From contig JAQSCO010000048.1 in the NCBI GenBank assembly GCA_029945445.1, positions 91,527 through 155,526 on the forward strand: a stretch of DNA of 64,000 bases, given 5' to 3'. Source of the stretch: Lacunisphaera sp. (lineage in GTDB: Bacteria; Verrucomicrobiota; Verrucomicrobiia; Opitutales; Opitutaceae). This document shows positions 28,511 through 36,547 of this stretch, piece after piece (the stretch's first letter is position 1; the number at the start of each line of letters is the position of its first letter). The notes beneath the pieces are model-generated. The model searched no databases and was not told the DNA's origin. It was given only the letters and a program-made list of their open reading frames with translations. A program made the translations under genes and the position numbers.

Positions 28511-28609
28511 GATTTTTGTTTCTCGATTTTTGATTTCCTGCCCAAGCCGCCATCCCCTCTACGCTTCCTTCCCGTGTCCCAATCGAAAATCGAGAATCAA
28601 AAATCGAAA
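28511..28609. repeat. Inverted word repeat upstream of ruvB
   Basis: Left arm 28511-28536 (GATTTTTGTTTCTCGATTTT and on) and right arm 28581-28609 (AATCGAAAATCGAGAATCAA and on) are imperfect inverted copies. Each arm is built from about three copies of the word AATCGAAA/AATCAAAA. The right arm ends at the ATG of ruvB. The separating loop of about 44 bp contains no gene. Confidence 0.7.
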
Positions 28610-29653
28610 ATGCCGGCGTCGGCCGCGGGCGCGACGGGCACGGGCTTTATCACCACCGCCCTCGCCGCCCCGGTCTCCGCCGCCGAGGCCGCCTTGCGCC
28701 CACTTTCGTTTGCCGATTTTGCCGGCCAGCCTAAGACCGTCGAGCGCCTCAAGGTCATGGTCGGCGCCGCCAAGCGCCGCGGCGAGGCGTTGAACCATAT
28801 TCTGCTTTCCGGGCCGCCGGGGCTCGGCAAAACCACGCTCGCCTTCATCCTCGGCCACGAACTCGGCCGCAACGTGCGCGTCACCTCCGGCCCCGTCGTG
28901 GAAAAAGCCGGCGACCTCGCCGGCCTGCTGACCAATCTCGAGGAGGGCGACATCCTCTTCATCGACGAGATCCACCGCATCCCGAAGACGGTCGAGGAGT
29001 ATCTCTACAGCGCGATGGAGGACTTCCGTCTCGACATCATGATCGACCAGGGGCCCAACGCGCGCAGCGTGCGGCTCTCGATTCCGAAGTTCACGCTCAT
29101 CGGCGCCACGACGCGCTCCGGCCTGCTCACCGCGCCGCTCCGCTCACGCTTCACGCTCAATACGCGCCTCGACTACTACGACCGCGCCACGCTCGAGGGC
29201 ATCGTCCGCCGCAGCTGCGGCCTGCTCAAGGTCGACATTGATGAAGGCGGTGCCAAGGAAATCGCCACCCGCGCCCGCGGCACCCCGCGCATCGCCAACA
29301 ACCTCGTCAACTTCTGCCGCGACTACGCTTCCGAGAAGGCCAACGGCAAGATCACGCAGCCCGTCGCCGCCGCCGCGCTCGAACTCCTTGAGATCGACGC
29401 CGCCGGCCTCGACGAGATGGACAAACGCGTGCTGCGCCTCATGGCCGAGAACTACAAGGGCGGCCCCGTCGGCCTCGGCACCATCGCCATCGCCGTTGGC
29501 GAAGAAGCCGACACGCTCGAGGAAGTTCACGAGCCGTTCCTAATCCAGGAAGGTTATCTAGCCCGGACCGCGCAGGGCCGCGTGCTCACCGCCAAAGGCT
29601 ACCACGCCATCGGCCTGAAAGCCGCGACGAGCGACCAGCAGACGCTGCTGTAG
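28610..29653 (+). CDS. ruvB: Holliday junction branch-migration helicase RuvB
   Basis: 347 residues from ATG at 28610. A GTG 36 bp upstream would translate the word repeat and is rejected. It shows Walker A GPPGLGKT (68-75), Walker B LFIDEIH, sensor motif GATTRSG, an arginine-finger region and the C-terminal winged helix ending EPFLIQEGYLARTAQGR. RuvB hexamers drive branch migration with RuvA and RuvC, which are not in the window. An Ala-rich extension of about 25 residues precedes the usual start of the family. Confidence 0.93.
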   Translation: MPASAAGATGTGFITTALAAPVSAAEAALRPLSFADFAGQPKTVERLKVMVGAAKRRGEALNHILLSGPPGLGKTTLAFILGHELGRNVRVTSGPVVEKAGDLAGLLTNLEEGDILFIDEIHRIPKTVEEYLYSAMEDFRLDIMIDQGPNARSVRLSIPKFTLIGATTRSGLLTAPLRSRFTLNTRLDYYDRATLEGIVRRSCGLLKVDIDEGGAKEIATRARGTPRIANNLVNFCRDYASEKANGKITQPVAAAALELLEIDAAGLDEMDKRVLRLMAENYKGGPVGLGTIAIAVGEEADTLEEVHEPFLIQEGYLARTAQGRVLTAKGYHAIGLKAATSDQQTLL

Positions 29654-29676
29654 GATATCACTTCTTTGGTGATCGG

Positions 29677-29934
29677 ATGAATGGCAATACGTTCAATCTG
29701 CTGCTCGGACTAACCTTGATTCTCTTGGGGAGCTTCATGCTTTGGTATGCGAACGCCCATCCTGATTTCTATACGGAAAGACGCTGGGAACGATGGCGAT
29801 GGCGCGCTGCACTACTCGGCCTGCTGTTCAGGCTGATATTCCGCATTGGAGGCAGCGAATCGGTAAGATGGGCTTTTCGCCTATTTGCACTGATCTGCAT
29901 TGGCGTCGGGATCTGGGCCATGATTGCTACCTGA
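29677..29934 (+). CDS. Small two-helix membrane protein
   Basis: 85 residues, with hydrophobic stretches at about 7-24 and 66-83 and a basic, Trp/Arg-rich loop (RRWERWRWR). It starts 23 bp after ruvB. Base composition is noticeably less GC-rich than its neighbours, which may indicate recent acquisition or weak constraint. No family recognised. Confidence 0.5.
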   Translation: MNGNTFNLLLGLTLILLGSFMLWYANAHPDFYTERRWERWRWRAALLGLLFRLIFRIGGSESVRWAFRLFALICIGVGIWAMIAT

Positions 29935-29982
29935 AACCGCTCGAGATCGGTCAGCGGGGCTTTTGAAGCGCGCCGGCCCGGC

Positions 29983-30369
29983 TCACCATAGCGGCCGCGC
30001 GGCTTCCTCCACGTGGGGATAGATCTCGTCCGCGATCCAGTAGCAGGTGAGCAGCAGGGCGAACAGTGTGCCGCCCGCCCAGAGCAGCCAGCGCCATTGC
30101 CGCCAGAGCGGCCGCCACTCCGAGGACTGCAGCAGCAGGTCGACCGGATACGCGGCGCAGTAGAGGACGTTCGCGATTGCCGCCAGCGCCAGCAGCATCA
30201 GGCCGCAGCGCAAGGTGAACGCCGGCTCGAAATGCGGCCACGTGAGGACGATCCACGCCACGGTAATGGACGCCAGCACCGCATTGTAGCCGAGGCGGCC
30301 GAGTTCCCAGAATTTCAGCGCGTCCCGGATAATTTCCGGGAACGGCGGGGTGGCGGGTGTGGTGGTCAC
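29983..30369 (-). CDS. Hypothetical four-helix membrane protein downstream of creD
   Basis: 128 residues from GTG at 30369, the only plausible initiator that keeps the frame intact; further upstream the frame runs through a GC-rich hairpin. About three to four hydrophobic helices are visible (AVLASITVAWIVLTW, CGLMLLALAAIANVLYCAAY, WLLWAGGTLFALLLTCYWIA). It lies 112 bp after the creD-like gene on the same strand. No family recognised; the Cre context suggests an envelope-related role. Confidence 0.55.
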   Translation of the reverse strand: MTTTPATPPFPEIIRDALKFWELGRLGYNAVLASITVAWIVLTWPHFEPAFTLRCGLMLLALAAIANVLYCAAYPVDLLLQSSEWRPLWRQWRWLLWAGGTLFALLLTCYWIADEIYPHVEEAARPLW

Positions 30370-30385
30370 GGTGTTTGGGTCGCTA

Positions 30386-30418
30386 GCCGGCCGGCACTTT
30401 TGGAGAACACCGGCCGGC
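30386..30418. repeat. GC-rich hairpin between creD-like gene and downstream gene
   Basis: Stem arms GCCGGCCGG (30386-30394) and CCGGCCGGC (30410-30418) are perfect inverted repeats around a 15-base loop. There is no T-tract, so it may be a REP-like palindrome or a processing/attenuation element. Confidence 0.55.
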
Positions 30419-30481
30419 GTTCGCACAGCCCCTGGCCCGAATGCCGGGCCGGAGGAATTTGTTTGTTCCGGTGGGCGGCGT

Positions 30482-31177
30482 TCAGGCCCGCGCCTCCTTG
30501 CCCGCCTCCTGGGCGAACCAGTCGACGTTGCGGGTGAAGAACATGATGGCGGCGAGCACAACGAAGAGCGAGGCGGTGCCGGCCAGCAACGCGTAGTCCT
30601 CCATCCGCAACACAACGTAGAGCACGCTGTGCTCAGCCGCCAGCAGCGCGGCGATCGAGCCGGCCCGAACGTAGCTGCGCAGGATCGTGATGCTGTAACA
30701 GACGATGAGAAGCGACGACGCCACCGCCGCGCCGACGTAGGCCCAGCCGGGCGCCAGCACCTCGCCGAACGCGAGCAGCGCGAGGTAGAAAAGACAGAGC
30801 GCCGCGCCCACCAGCCCGTAGTGCACCGCATGCAGCCGTAGCCCCGCCAGCGTCTCGAACAGGAAGAACGCCGCGAACACGAGCGTCAGCACGAGCACGC
30901 TGTGTTTCAGCGAACGCTCGACCATGCGGTAACCCTCAGCCGCGGCCACCGCGGGGTTGTAGGCCGACTGGGCGTCAATGCCCCGGGTCTGCGCGATGCG
31001 GACGTTCGCCGCCTCGCGGTTGGTAGCGCGCTCCTGCCGCAGGTTGTTGACGAGGCCGAGCGGCAGCTGGAGCAACAACACCAGCGCGGCGATGAAGAGC
31101 AGTTTAAGGGTGACGGTGTGACGCCGATTTTGAGTCAGCGCCGGCGGAGTCATGACAGGAGGTTGTGCGGAGTCCAT
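30482..31177 (-). CDS. creD: CreD-like inner-membrane protein lacking the periplasmic domain
   Basis: 231 residues against about 450 for E. coli CreD. Residues 1-45 match the N-terminal cytoplasmic tail and first helix. From RMVERSLKHSVLVL (near residue 85) onward it matches the C-terminal multi-helix half, including FFLFETLAGLRLHAVHYGLVG and the terminal MFFTRNVDWFA. The large periplasmic domain is replaced by about 40 residues. The frame is intact, so this looks like a stable internal deletion. It follows creB-creC in the same direction. In E. coli creD is a CreBC-regulated gene linked to envelope stress and beta-lactam response. Confidence 0.8.
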   Translation of the reverse strand: MDSAQPPVMTPPALTQNRRHTVTLKLLFIAALVLLLQLPLGLVNNLRQERATNREAANVRIAQTRGIDAQSAYNPAVAAAEGYRMVERSLKHSVLVLTLVFAAFFLFETLAGLRLHAVHYGLVGAALCLFYLALLAFGEVLAPGWAYVGAAVASSLLIVCYSITILRSYVRAGSIAALLAAEHSVLYVVLRMEDYALLAGTASLFVVLAAIMFFTRNVDWFAQEAGKEARA

Positions 31178-31245
31178 GCCCCTACTCTGCCGGAGTCGTG
31201 TGAAGCCTTGATGAAGCGACGATGAAATCGGGCAAAATTCATTAT

Positions 31246-31322
31246 CCGCTAATCTGCGCTGATTGACGCTAATCTTCAGAATGCCTTGTTCAGCATTAGC
31301 GCAGATTAGCGCAGATTAGCGG
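31246..31322. repeat. Inverted word repeat at the 3' end of creC
   Basis: Left arm 31246-31273 and right arm 31295-31322 are imperfect inverted copies, each made of about 2.5 tandem copies of GCGCAGATTA. The right arm ends exactly beside the creC stop codon (31323-31325). The element could act as a hairpin between creC and creD. Confidence 0.75.
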
Positions 31323-32690
31323 TTAACTTGCCTTGATTGGCACCCAGAACTCCGCCCGCGCGCCGCCCGTGGGCCGGTTGGCCAGCGTCGCGTCCCCGCC
31401 GTGCAGGTGGGCAATTTCGCGCACAAGCGCGAGGCCGAGCCCCGTGCTCTTCCGCTCCGTGCCCGGCCGCGGCAGCGAATAAAACCGCTCGAACACCCGC
31501 GCGAGCGCGTAGTCCGGCACACCCGGCCCGTGATCCTCCACGCTGAAGTTCACGCGCCCGGCCGCCGCGGCGCAGCGCACCACCACCTCGCTCCCGGCCG
31601 GCGAGAAATCCAGTGCGTTCTGCAGCAGGTTCACCAGCGCCTCGCGCAACAGCACGCGCTCGCCGTGCAGCGTGGCGGCGGCCCCCTCGCCCGTGAGTGT
31701 CACGCGGCCGGCGGCGAAAGCCGGCTGCATCAACGCCGTCACCTCCGTGAGCAGCGCGCCGGCCTCCACCGGCCCGGCTTGGCCAAGCGCCTTGCGCGCC
31801 TCGAGCGACGACAGCTCGAGCAGCCGGTCGACGATCTGCTGGATGCGCGCGGACTCACCGCGGATGTTCGCCATGAATTTCCTCCGCTGCTCCGCCGGCA
31901 TGTCCTCGTCGAGCAGCTCGGCCGCGCCGCGGATGGCGGCGAGCGGCGCCTTCACCTCGTGGGCGAGCGCCTGCGTGTAGCGCTCGGCGTGCTGCCGGCC
32001 CTCGAGCGCATCGCGCATCTCCTCGAAGGCCTTCGCCAACGCCGCGATCTCCGTGGCGCGCGACGGCGGCGGCCGGACCGCGCGACCGTCCCTCACATTC
32101 TGCGCGTAGACCGTCAGGCGTTCGAGCGAGCGGGTCAGCCGGGCGGCGATCCACCAACCCGCCGCCATCATCAGCAGCGCAATGCTCCCGCTCATCCAGA
32201 CGAGGCGCCAGCGGGCGCTGCTGATGCCCTCGGCCATGGTCGCCAGCGGCCGCCCGACGCCCACCCACCCGACCAATTCCTTGTTGAAGCGAACCGGCGC
32301 GAAGACGCGAAGCTCGTTGCCCACCACCGCGACGTTCGGCACCGAATAATTTTCCGACGCAATCTTGCCGCCGCCATACATCTCCCGCGCGTAGGTCTGC
32401 CCGACATCCCGCCCGGCGGCGTCGAAGATCACCCGGTCGTCCGGGCCGCAGGCAAAGACCCGCAGCACCTCCGTGCCCGGGGGCAGGCCGGCGAGCTTCT
32501 TTACCCAGTCCTCCCCCGCCGCCGTCGGCGTGGCATAGGTCGCGAGATACGCGGCGGTGTCGCCCAGCGTGCGCCGCATCGACTCCACGTAGCGCAGCCG
32601 CACATCGCGCAGCACCAGCGCCATCACACCCGCGAAACCGATCGCCGACGCGGCCACGTAGACGCCAAAGATGGCTGTGCGGATCCTCAA
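31323..32690 (-). CDS. creC: CreC-like sensor histidine kinase
   Basis: 455 residues from TTG at 32690. This start overlaps the creB stop as TTGA and begins with a proper first helix (RIRTAIFGVYVAASAIGF). The longer open frame upstream is antisense or out-of-frame creB sequence. Features in order: TM1, a periplasmic sensor domain of about 130 residues, TM2 (GSIALLMMAAGWWIAA), a HAMP-like linker, H-box LAHEVKAPLAAI with the phospho-acceptor His, N-box NLLQNALDFSP, and G-boxes DHGPGVPD and GLGLALV. It would autophosphorylate and transfer to CreB. Confidence 0.85.
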   Translation of the reverse strand: MRIRTAIFGVYVAASAIGFAGVMALVLRDVRLRYVESMRRTLGDTAAYLATYATPTAAGEDWVKKLAGLPPGTEVLRVFACGPDDRVIFDAAGRDVGQTYAREMYGGGKIASENYSVPNVAVVGNELRVFAPVRFNKELVGWVGVGRPLATMAEGISSARWRLVWMSGSIALLMMAAGWWIAARLTRSLERLTVYAQNVRDGRAVRPPPSRATEIAALAKAFEEMRDALEGRQHAERYTQALAHEVKAPLAAIRGAAELLDEDMPAEQRRKFMANIRGESARIQQIVDRLLELSSLEARKALGQAGPVEAGALLTEVTALMQPAFAAGRVTLTGEGAAATLHGERVLLREALVNLLQNALDFSPAGSEVVVRCAAAAGRVNFSVEDHGPGVPDYALARVFERFYSLPRPGTERKSTGLGLALVREIAHLHGGDATLANRPTGGARAEFWVPIKAS

Positions 32691-33370
32691 GTTTCCTCCC
32701 GCAACGAGTAACCCAGCCCGCGGTGCGTCACGATCGGATCGGCATCCGGCGCAGCCTCCCGAAGCTTGGCGCGGAGGGTCTTGATGTGCGCATCCACCGT
32801 GCGGTCCAGCGCCGCCCCGGGATCGTCCCACGCCGCCGCCATCAGCTGGTCGCGGTTGAACACACGCCCCGGCGAAGCCAGCAGCGCGCCGAGCAGCCGG
32901 TATTCGTTGCGCGTCAGGTCGAGCGCGGTGCCGCGATAGCTGATGCGGCACTTCCCCTCGTCGTGCTGCCAGATCGTCGAGGTCGCAATCGGCCCGCCAT
33001 TGCTCCGGCGCAACACGGCGCGGACCCGGGCGGTGAGCTCCCGCGGACTGAACGGTTTGGCGAGGTAATCATCCGCGCCGAGCTCGAGGCCCACGACCTT
33101 GTCGATCTCGCCGCTGCGGGCGGTCAAGAAAATCACCGGCACCGCGTGCCGCCGGCGCAACTCGCGGCAGACATCGAAGCCGCTCATGTCGGGCAGGCCG
33201 ACGTCGAGCACGACGAGGGCGACCGGCTGCAGGTTGAGCGCCGCGAGCGCGTCGCGTCCGGTGGTTTTCCAGAGCGGCTCGAATCCCTCCGTGCGCAGCG
33301 CGTACGTGATCGTCTCGGCGATGGCGGCCTCGTCCTCAACCACGAGGATCGTCTGGCGCGGGGATGGCAT
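32687..33370 (-). CDS. creB: CreB-like OmpR/PhoB-family response regulator
   Basis: 227 residues. Receiver domain 1-120 with acidic pocket Glu12-Asp13, phospho-acceptor Asp56 (VVLDVGLPD), and Lys105 (YLAKPFSP). The C-terminal winged-helix DNA-binding domain contains LTRNEYRLLGALL and RTVDAHIKTLRAKL. The closest resemblance is to CreB, supported by the downstream CreC-like kinase and CreD-like protein. It is the first gene of the operon and is translationally coupled to creC. Confidence 0.87.
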   Translation of the reverse strand: MPSPRQTILVVEDEAAIAETITYALRTEGFEPLWKTTGRDALAALNLQPVALVVLDVGLPDMSGFDVCRELRRRHAVPVIFLTARSGEIDKVVGLELGADDYLAKPFSPRELTARVRAVLRRSNGGPIATSTIWQHDEGKCRISYRGTALDLTRNEYRLLGALLASPGRVFNRDQLMAAAWDDPGAALDRTVDAHIKTLRAKLREAAPDADPIVTHRGLGYSLREET

Positions 33371-33412
33371 GCCCGCTTTGTGCCCGCGCCGGCGCGGGAT
33401 GACAAGGCAGCT

Positions 33413-34126
33413 CTAGAGGTCGCCCTGCTCCGGACGGAGGATGATTTCCTCGACGACCGTGCGGCGGCTTTGGCGGTGGACATCAAGGATCGCGCGGGCG
33501 ATGTCCTCGGCGGGCATGATGCGCTGCTCCTTCACGCCGGACTTGGCCCACGAGGGCGTCCACGTCGCGCCGGGATGCACGCAGGTCACGCGCACGCCCG
33601 TGCCCTTGGTCTCGGCACGCAGCACCTTGGCCAGGCCGGTGACGCCGAACTTCGCCGCACAATACGCCGCGCCGTTCGGGTAGGCCGACAGGCCCGCGAT
33701 CGAACTCATGAAGAAGACATCGCCGCGCTTGCGTTTCAGCATCGCCGGCAGGAACACGTGGGTGACGAGGAAGGCGCTGCGGAGGTTCGCCGCGATGAGG
33801 CGGTCGAACTGCGCGACGGAGGTCTTGGCAAATGGCGCACCCTCGAAAACGCCGGCGTTGTTGATGAGGACATCGACCGGGCCGAAGTGGCTGGCCACGA
33901 TCCGGGCCATCCGGTGCACCGATTTCTCCGCGCTCACGTCGCAGGGGAAAATCTCCACCTCCGTGCCCAGCTTGATGCACGCGCTCGCGACGGCGCGGAG
34001 CTTCTTCTCGTTGCGGGCAACGAGGGCGAGCCGGCACGGCTGTTCCGCCGCGAAAACCCGGGCAATGGCGGCGCCGATACCCTGCGAGGCACCGGTAATG
34101 AGGACGACGGGAAGTTTCGCGGCCAT
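33413..34126 (-). CDS. Short-chain dehydrogenase, candidate sepiapterin reductase-like
   Basis: 237 residues of the classical SDR type. It has the cofactor loop TGASQGIG (11-18), NNAG (89-92) and catalytic Ser142-Tyr155-Lys159. Basic residues after beta-2 (ARNEKK) suggest NADPH preference. It starts 2 bp after the folE2 stop, the tightest junction in the operon, so it probably acts on a pterin made by the two preceding enzymes. In tetrahydrobiopterin synthesis the third step is done by an SDR, sepiapterin reductase. A generic ketoacyl-reductase-type role cannot be excluded from sequence alone. Confidence 0.85.
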   Translation of the reverse strand: MAAKLPVVLITGASQGIGAAIARVFAAEQPCRLALVARNEKKLRAVASACIKLGTEVEIFPCDVSAEKSVHRMARIVASHFGPVDVLINNAGVFEGAPFAKTSVAQFDRLIAANLRSAFLVTHVFLPAMLKRKRGDVFFMSSIAGLSAYPNGAAYCAAKFGVTGLAKVLRAETKGTGVRVTCVHPGATWTPSWAKSGVKEQRIMPAEDIARAILDVHRQSRRTVVEEIILRPEQGDL

Positions 34127-34128
34127 GA

Positions 34129-35100
34129 TCAGCAGAGCAGCGAGCCGAAGTCCATGAAGTCGGCCGTGAAGCCGCCCTTCACCCCCTTGCAGACAACGCT
34201 CACGGCGTCGTGCGAGTGCAGCGACTCGAGGTGCGAGCAGGCGATGCGGAAGTCCGTGATGCGCCGGTCGGCGTTGAATTCCAGGTAGAGCAACCGGGCG
34301 GCGTCCTCGACGAACTTGAGGTAGGCGCCGTTGAGCTCGGCGAAAGCCTGCTCGTCCTCGCGTTTCACCATGACCTGCGTCTCGGTCTGCAGCGCCTTAA
34401 CACAGAGAGCGTGCACATCCTCGATCCAGATCTTCTTCCCCTCGGCCTCCTCGAGCGTGATGCGCGCCTTGCTGCGCTGGGAGTGTGGCACGCCGTAGGC
34501 GCCGCGCTGGTCGCGCGCGTGCTCGGTGAGCTCGGCGGAGCACGGGCAGGCGGAGGAATAGACAAAGTCGAAGTGAATGAAGCGCCGGTAGCGGCCGTCG
34601 CGCGTCATGACGCCCTCGAAGGCCACGTCGTAGAACTGCCAGCCCTGAAGGTTCGTGCGGAGGCTAGTGCGCAGCATCGGGTAGGAAAACGAGATCTTCA
34701 GACGCGCGTCTTTCGTCTCCACCTTGCGCAGATAGCTCTTGAGGATCTTGCCCATCCACTCGCCGGTGGTGATGCCGTCCTTGTGCTCGTAGAAGGTCCG
34801 CATGATGCGGCTCATGTTGATGCCCTTCAGCTCGGCCTCGAGCGAAACGGTGCCGGTGACGCTCGTCTCAAGCGTGAGGGTCCGGCCGGCCTTGGTCCGG
34901 TATTTCAGCGGCAGTTTGAAATTGTGGATGCCGACCTGCTGGATCGGGATGTGCACACCCTGCACGGTCTCGTTGGCGACCTCCATCATGTCGGGCAGCG
35001 TGGCGCGGTAGGCGGCGGTCGGCTTGAACTTCCGGTCGTAGGCACGCTTGATCGGCGGTTCCTTGCCGCAGTTCGAGCGGTGCAAATACATTTGTTTCAT
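34129..35100 (-). CDS. folE2: GTP cyclohydrolase FolE2 (type IB)
   Basis: 323 residues. It matches the FolE2/GCYH-IB family throughout, including the N-terminal [12 protein letters not shown], the metal-site region [15 protein letters not shown] near residue 185, and [12 protein letters not shown] near the C-terminus. FolE2 converts GTP to 7,8-dihydroneopterin triphosphate and, unlike FolE, does not need zinc strictly. Its product feeds folate, queuosine or biopterin pathways. The immediate neighbours (a PTPS with BH4-type spacing upstream, an SDR downstream) point to biopterin-type chemistry rather than folate. Confidence 0.92.
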   Translation of the reverse strand: MKQMYLHRSNCGKEPPIKRAYDRKFKPTAAYRATLPDMMEVANETVQGVHIPIQQVGIHNFKLPLKYRTKAGRTLTLETSVTGTVSLEAELKGINMSRIMRTFYEHKDGITTGEWMGKILKSYLRKVETKDARLKISFSYPMLRTSLRTNLQGWQFYDVAFEGVMTRDGRYRRFIHFDFVYSSACPCSAELTEHARDQRGAYGVPHSQRSKARITLEEAEGKKIWIEDVHALCVKALQTETQVMVKREDEQAFAELNGAYLKFVEDAARLLYLEFNADRRITDFRIACSHLESLHSHDAVSVVCKGVKGGFTADFMDFGSLLC

Positions 35101-35161
35101 GGCGTGGGGGCGGGTCGTTTTTGTCTTATTGGCCGCGGGGTGACGTAACCGCGGAAAATTT

Positions 35162-35641
35162 TCAGATGACGTCGGGGCCGTAGTAATCCGCGTAGTTGCG
35201 CGGGGTCTCGTAAAGCCGAACGGCGTGGAGGGCGGCCGGGGCCTTGATCTGCGGCTCGATCTGCGACCAGAACGCGATGACGAGGTTCTCGGTCGAGGGA
35301 ATGATGTGCCGGAGGAACGGCACCTCGTCGTTGAGGTTGCGGTGGTCGCACGGGTCGACCACGGCCTGGTGCAGGAGGCGCTTCAGCTCGCCGAGGTCCA
35401 TGATGTAGCCGGTCACGGGGTCGGGCACGCCCTTGAGCGTGACCTCGAGGACGTAGTTGTGGCCGTGCCAGTGCGGGTTGGTGCAGAGGCCGTATTGCTT
35501 TTTATTCCAGGCCTGGCTCTTCGCCGGGTTATAGAGCCGGTGCGCGGAGTTGAAGTGCACCTGGCGGGTGATGAACACCGTGCCGGTGAGGGCGCGCACG
35601 GACTGCGGGCGCTTTTTTCGACTGGAGGCCGGCTTGGGCAT
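35162..35641 (-). CDS. 6-pyruvoyl-tetrahydropterin synthase/QueD family
   Basis: 159 residues with a basic N-terminal tail of about 18 residues. Zinc ligands are His34 (FNSAHRL) and His59/His61 (HGHNY). The catalytic Cys is Cys53, separated from the HGH motif by five residues (CTNPHWHGH), as in tetrahydrobiopterin-forming PTPS. QueD enzymes usually have a shorter CxxxHGH spacing. [10 protein letters not shown] supplies the catalytic Asp/His, and [10 protein letters not shown] the substrate-binding Glu. It is the first gene of a three-gene pterin operon, 61 bp ahead of folE2. A queuosine role remains possible, but no other que gene is near. Confidence 0.85.
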   Translation of the reverse strand: MPKPASSRKKRPQSVRALTGTVFITRQVHFNSAHRLYNPAKSQAWNKKQYGLCTNPHWHGHNYVLEVTLKGVPDPVTGYIMDLGELKRLLHQAVVDPCDHRNLNDEVPFLRHIIPSTENLVIAFWSQIEPQIKAPAALHAVRLYETPRNYADYYGPDVI

Positions 35642-35741
35642 GGAGGGCCAAGGGAAGCCAGATTCCGGCGCGGGTCAACCCCCGGCGCATGCGCCAAAAT
35701 AACCATTGCCCGCGCCCGGCGCGCGCCGCTCAATCGCCGCG

Positions 35742-36539
35742 ATGCCCCTCCGGTTCCGCATTCTTGGCAGCGGCAGCAGCGGCAACGCCGCCCTGCTCCA
35801 GACCGACGACACCCGTGTGCTCGTCGACGCCGGCTTTTCCGCGAAGAAGCTGGGCGAGCTGCTCGCGGCCGCCGGCGAATCCTTCGCGCGCATCGACGCC
35901 ATTTTTCTGACGCACGAGCACGGCGACCACGCCGCGGCCCTCACGGGCCTGGCGCGGCAGCCGCACATCCAGGTCTTCGCCAACCGCGCCACGGCCGAGG
36001 CGGTGCAGCGCAACCTGAAGCACCGCATCGACTGGCACCTGTTCGAGACCGGCGCGACGTTCCGCTTCCGCGACTTCGAGGTCGCGAGCTTCGCCGTGCC
36101 GCACGACGCGCAGGATCCCGTCGGCTTCCTCATCGCGCACGGCCACGGCGACCTGCTCTCGCCGCGCCACAGTCTCGCCTGGCTGACCGACCTCGGCCAC
36201 GCGCCGGCCCACGTGCGCGAGCGCATCCGCGAGGCCGACGTGCTGGTGGTCGAGGCCAACCACTGCCCCGTGATGCTCGAGGCCGACACGAAGCGCCCGT
36301 GGGCGACCAAGCAGCGCATCAGCGGCCGGCACGGCCATCTTTCCAACGCGGCCGCGCGCGAGCTCCTCGAGTCGGTCGCCGGCGCGCGCTGGCGGCATGT
36401 GTTCTTCGCGCACCTGAGCCGCGACTGCAATTCCCTCGCGGCGGTGGAGGCCGAGTGCGGTCCGGCGCTGGCGGCCCTGCGCTGCGGGTTCTCCGTCGTG
36501 GCGCCCGGCGAGGGCACGCCGGTCTACGAGTTCACCTGA
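35742..36539 (+). CDS. Metallo-beta-lactamase-fold hydrolase (YycJ/WalJ-like)
   Basis: 265 residues from ATG at 35742. N-terminal LGSGSSGNA is typical of the YycJ/PhnP-like group, and the metal motif THEHGDH (His58, His60, Asp62, His63) is intact. Later ligands appear in VEANHCPVML and the C-terminal FAHLSRDCNS. Members are phosphodiesterases or DNA exonucleases. The gene converges with the MFS gene, whose stop lies 9 bp away. Confidence 0.85.
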   Translation: MPLRFRILGSGSSGNAALLQTDDTRVLVDAGFSAKKLGELLAAAGESFARIDAIFLTHEHGDHAAALTGLARQPHIQVFANRATAEAVQRNLKHRIDWHLFETGATFRFRDFEVASFAVPHDAQDPVGFLIAHGHGDLLSPRHSLAWLTDLGHAPAHVRERIREADVLVVEANHCPVMLEADTKRPWATKQRISGRHGHLSNAAARELLESVAGARWRHVFFAHLSRDCNSLAAVEAECGPALAALRCGFSVVAPGEGTPVYEFT

Positions 36540-36547
36540 ACAGCGGC

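Noticed and set aside
32691-32951. Longer start for the CreC-like kinase
   Set aside because: These codons overlap creB out of frame and give a Gly/Ala/Arg-rich peptide; the TTG overlapping the creB stop gives the expected first helix.
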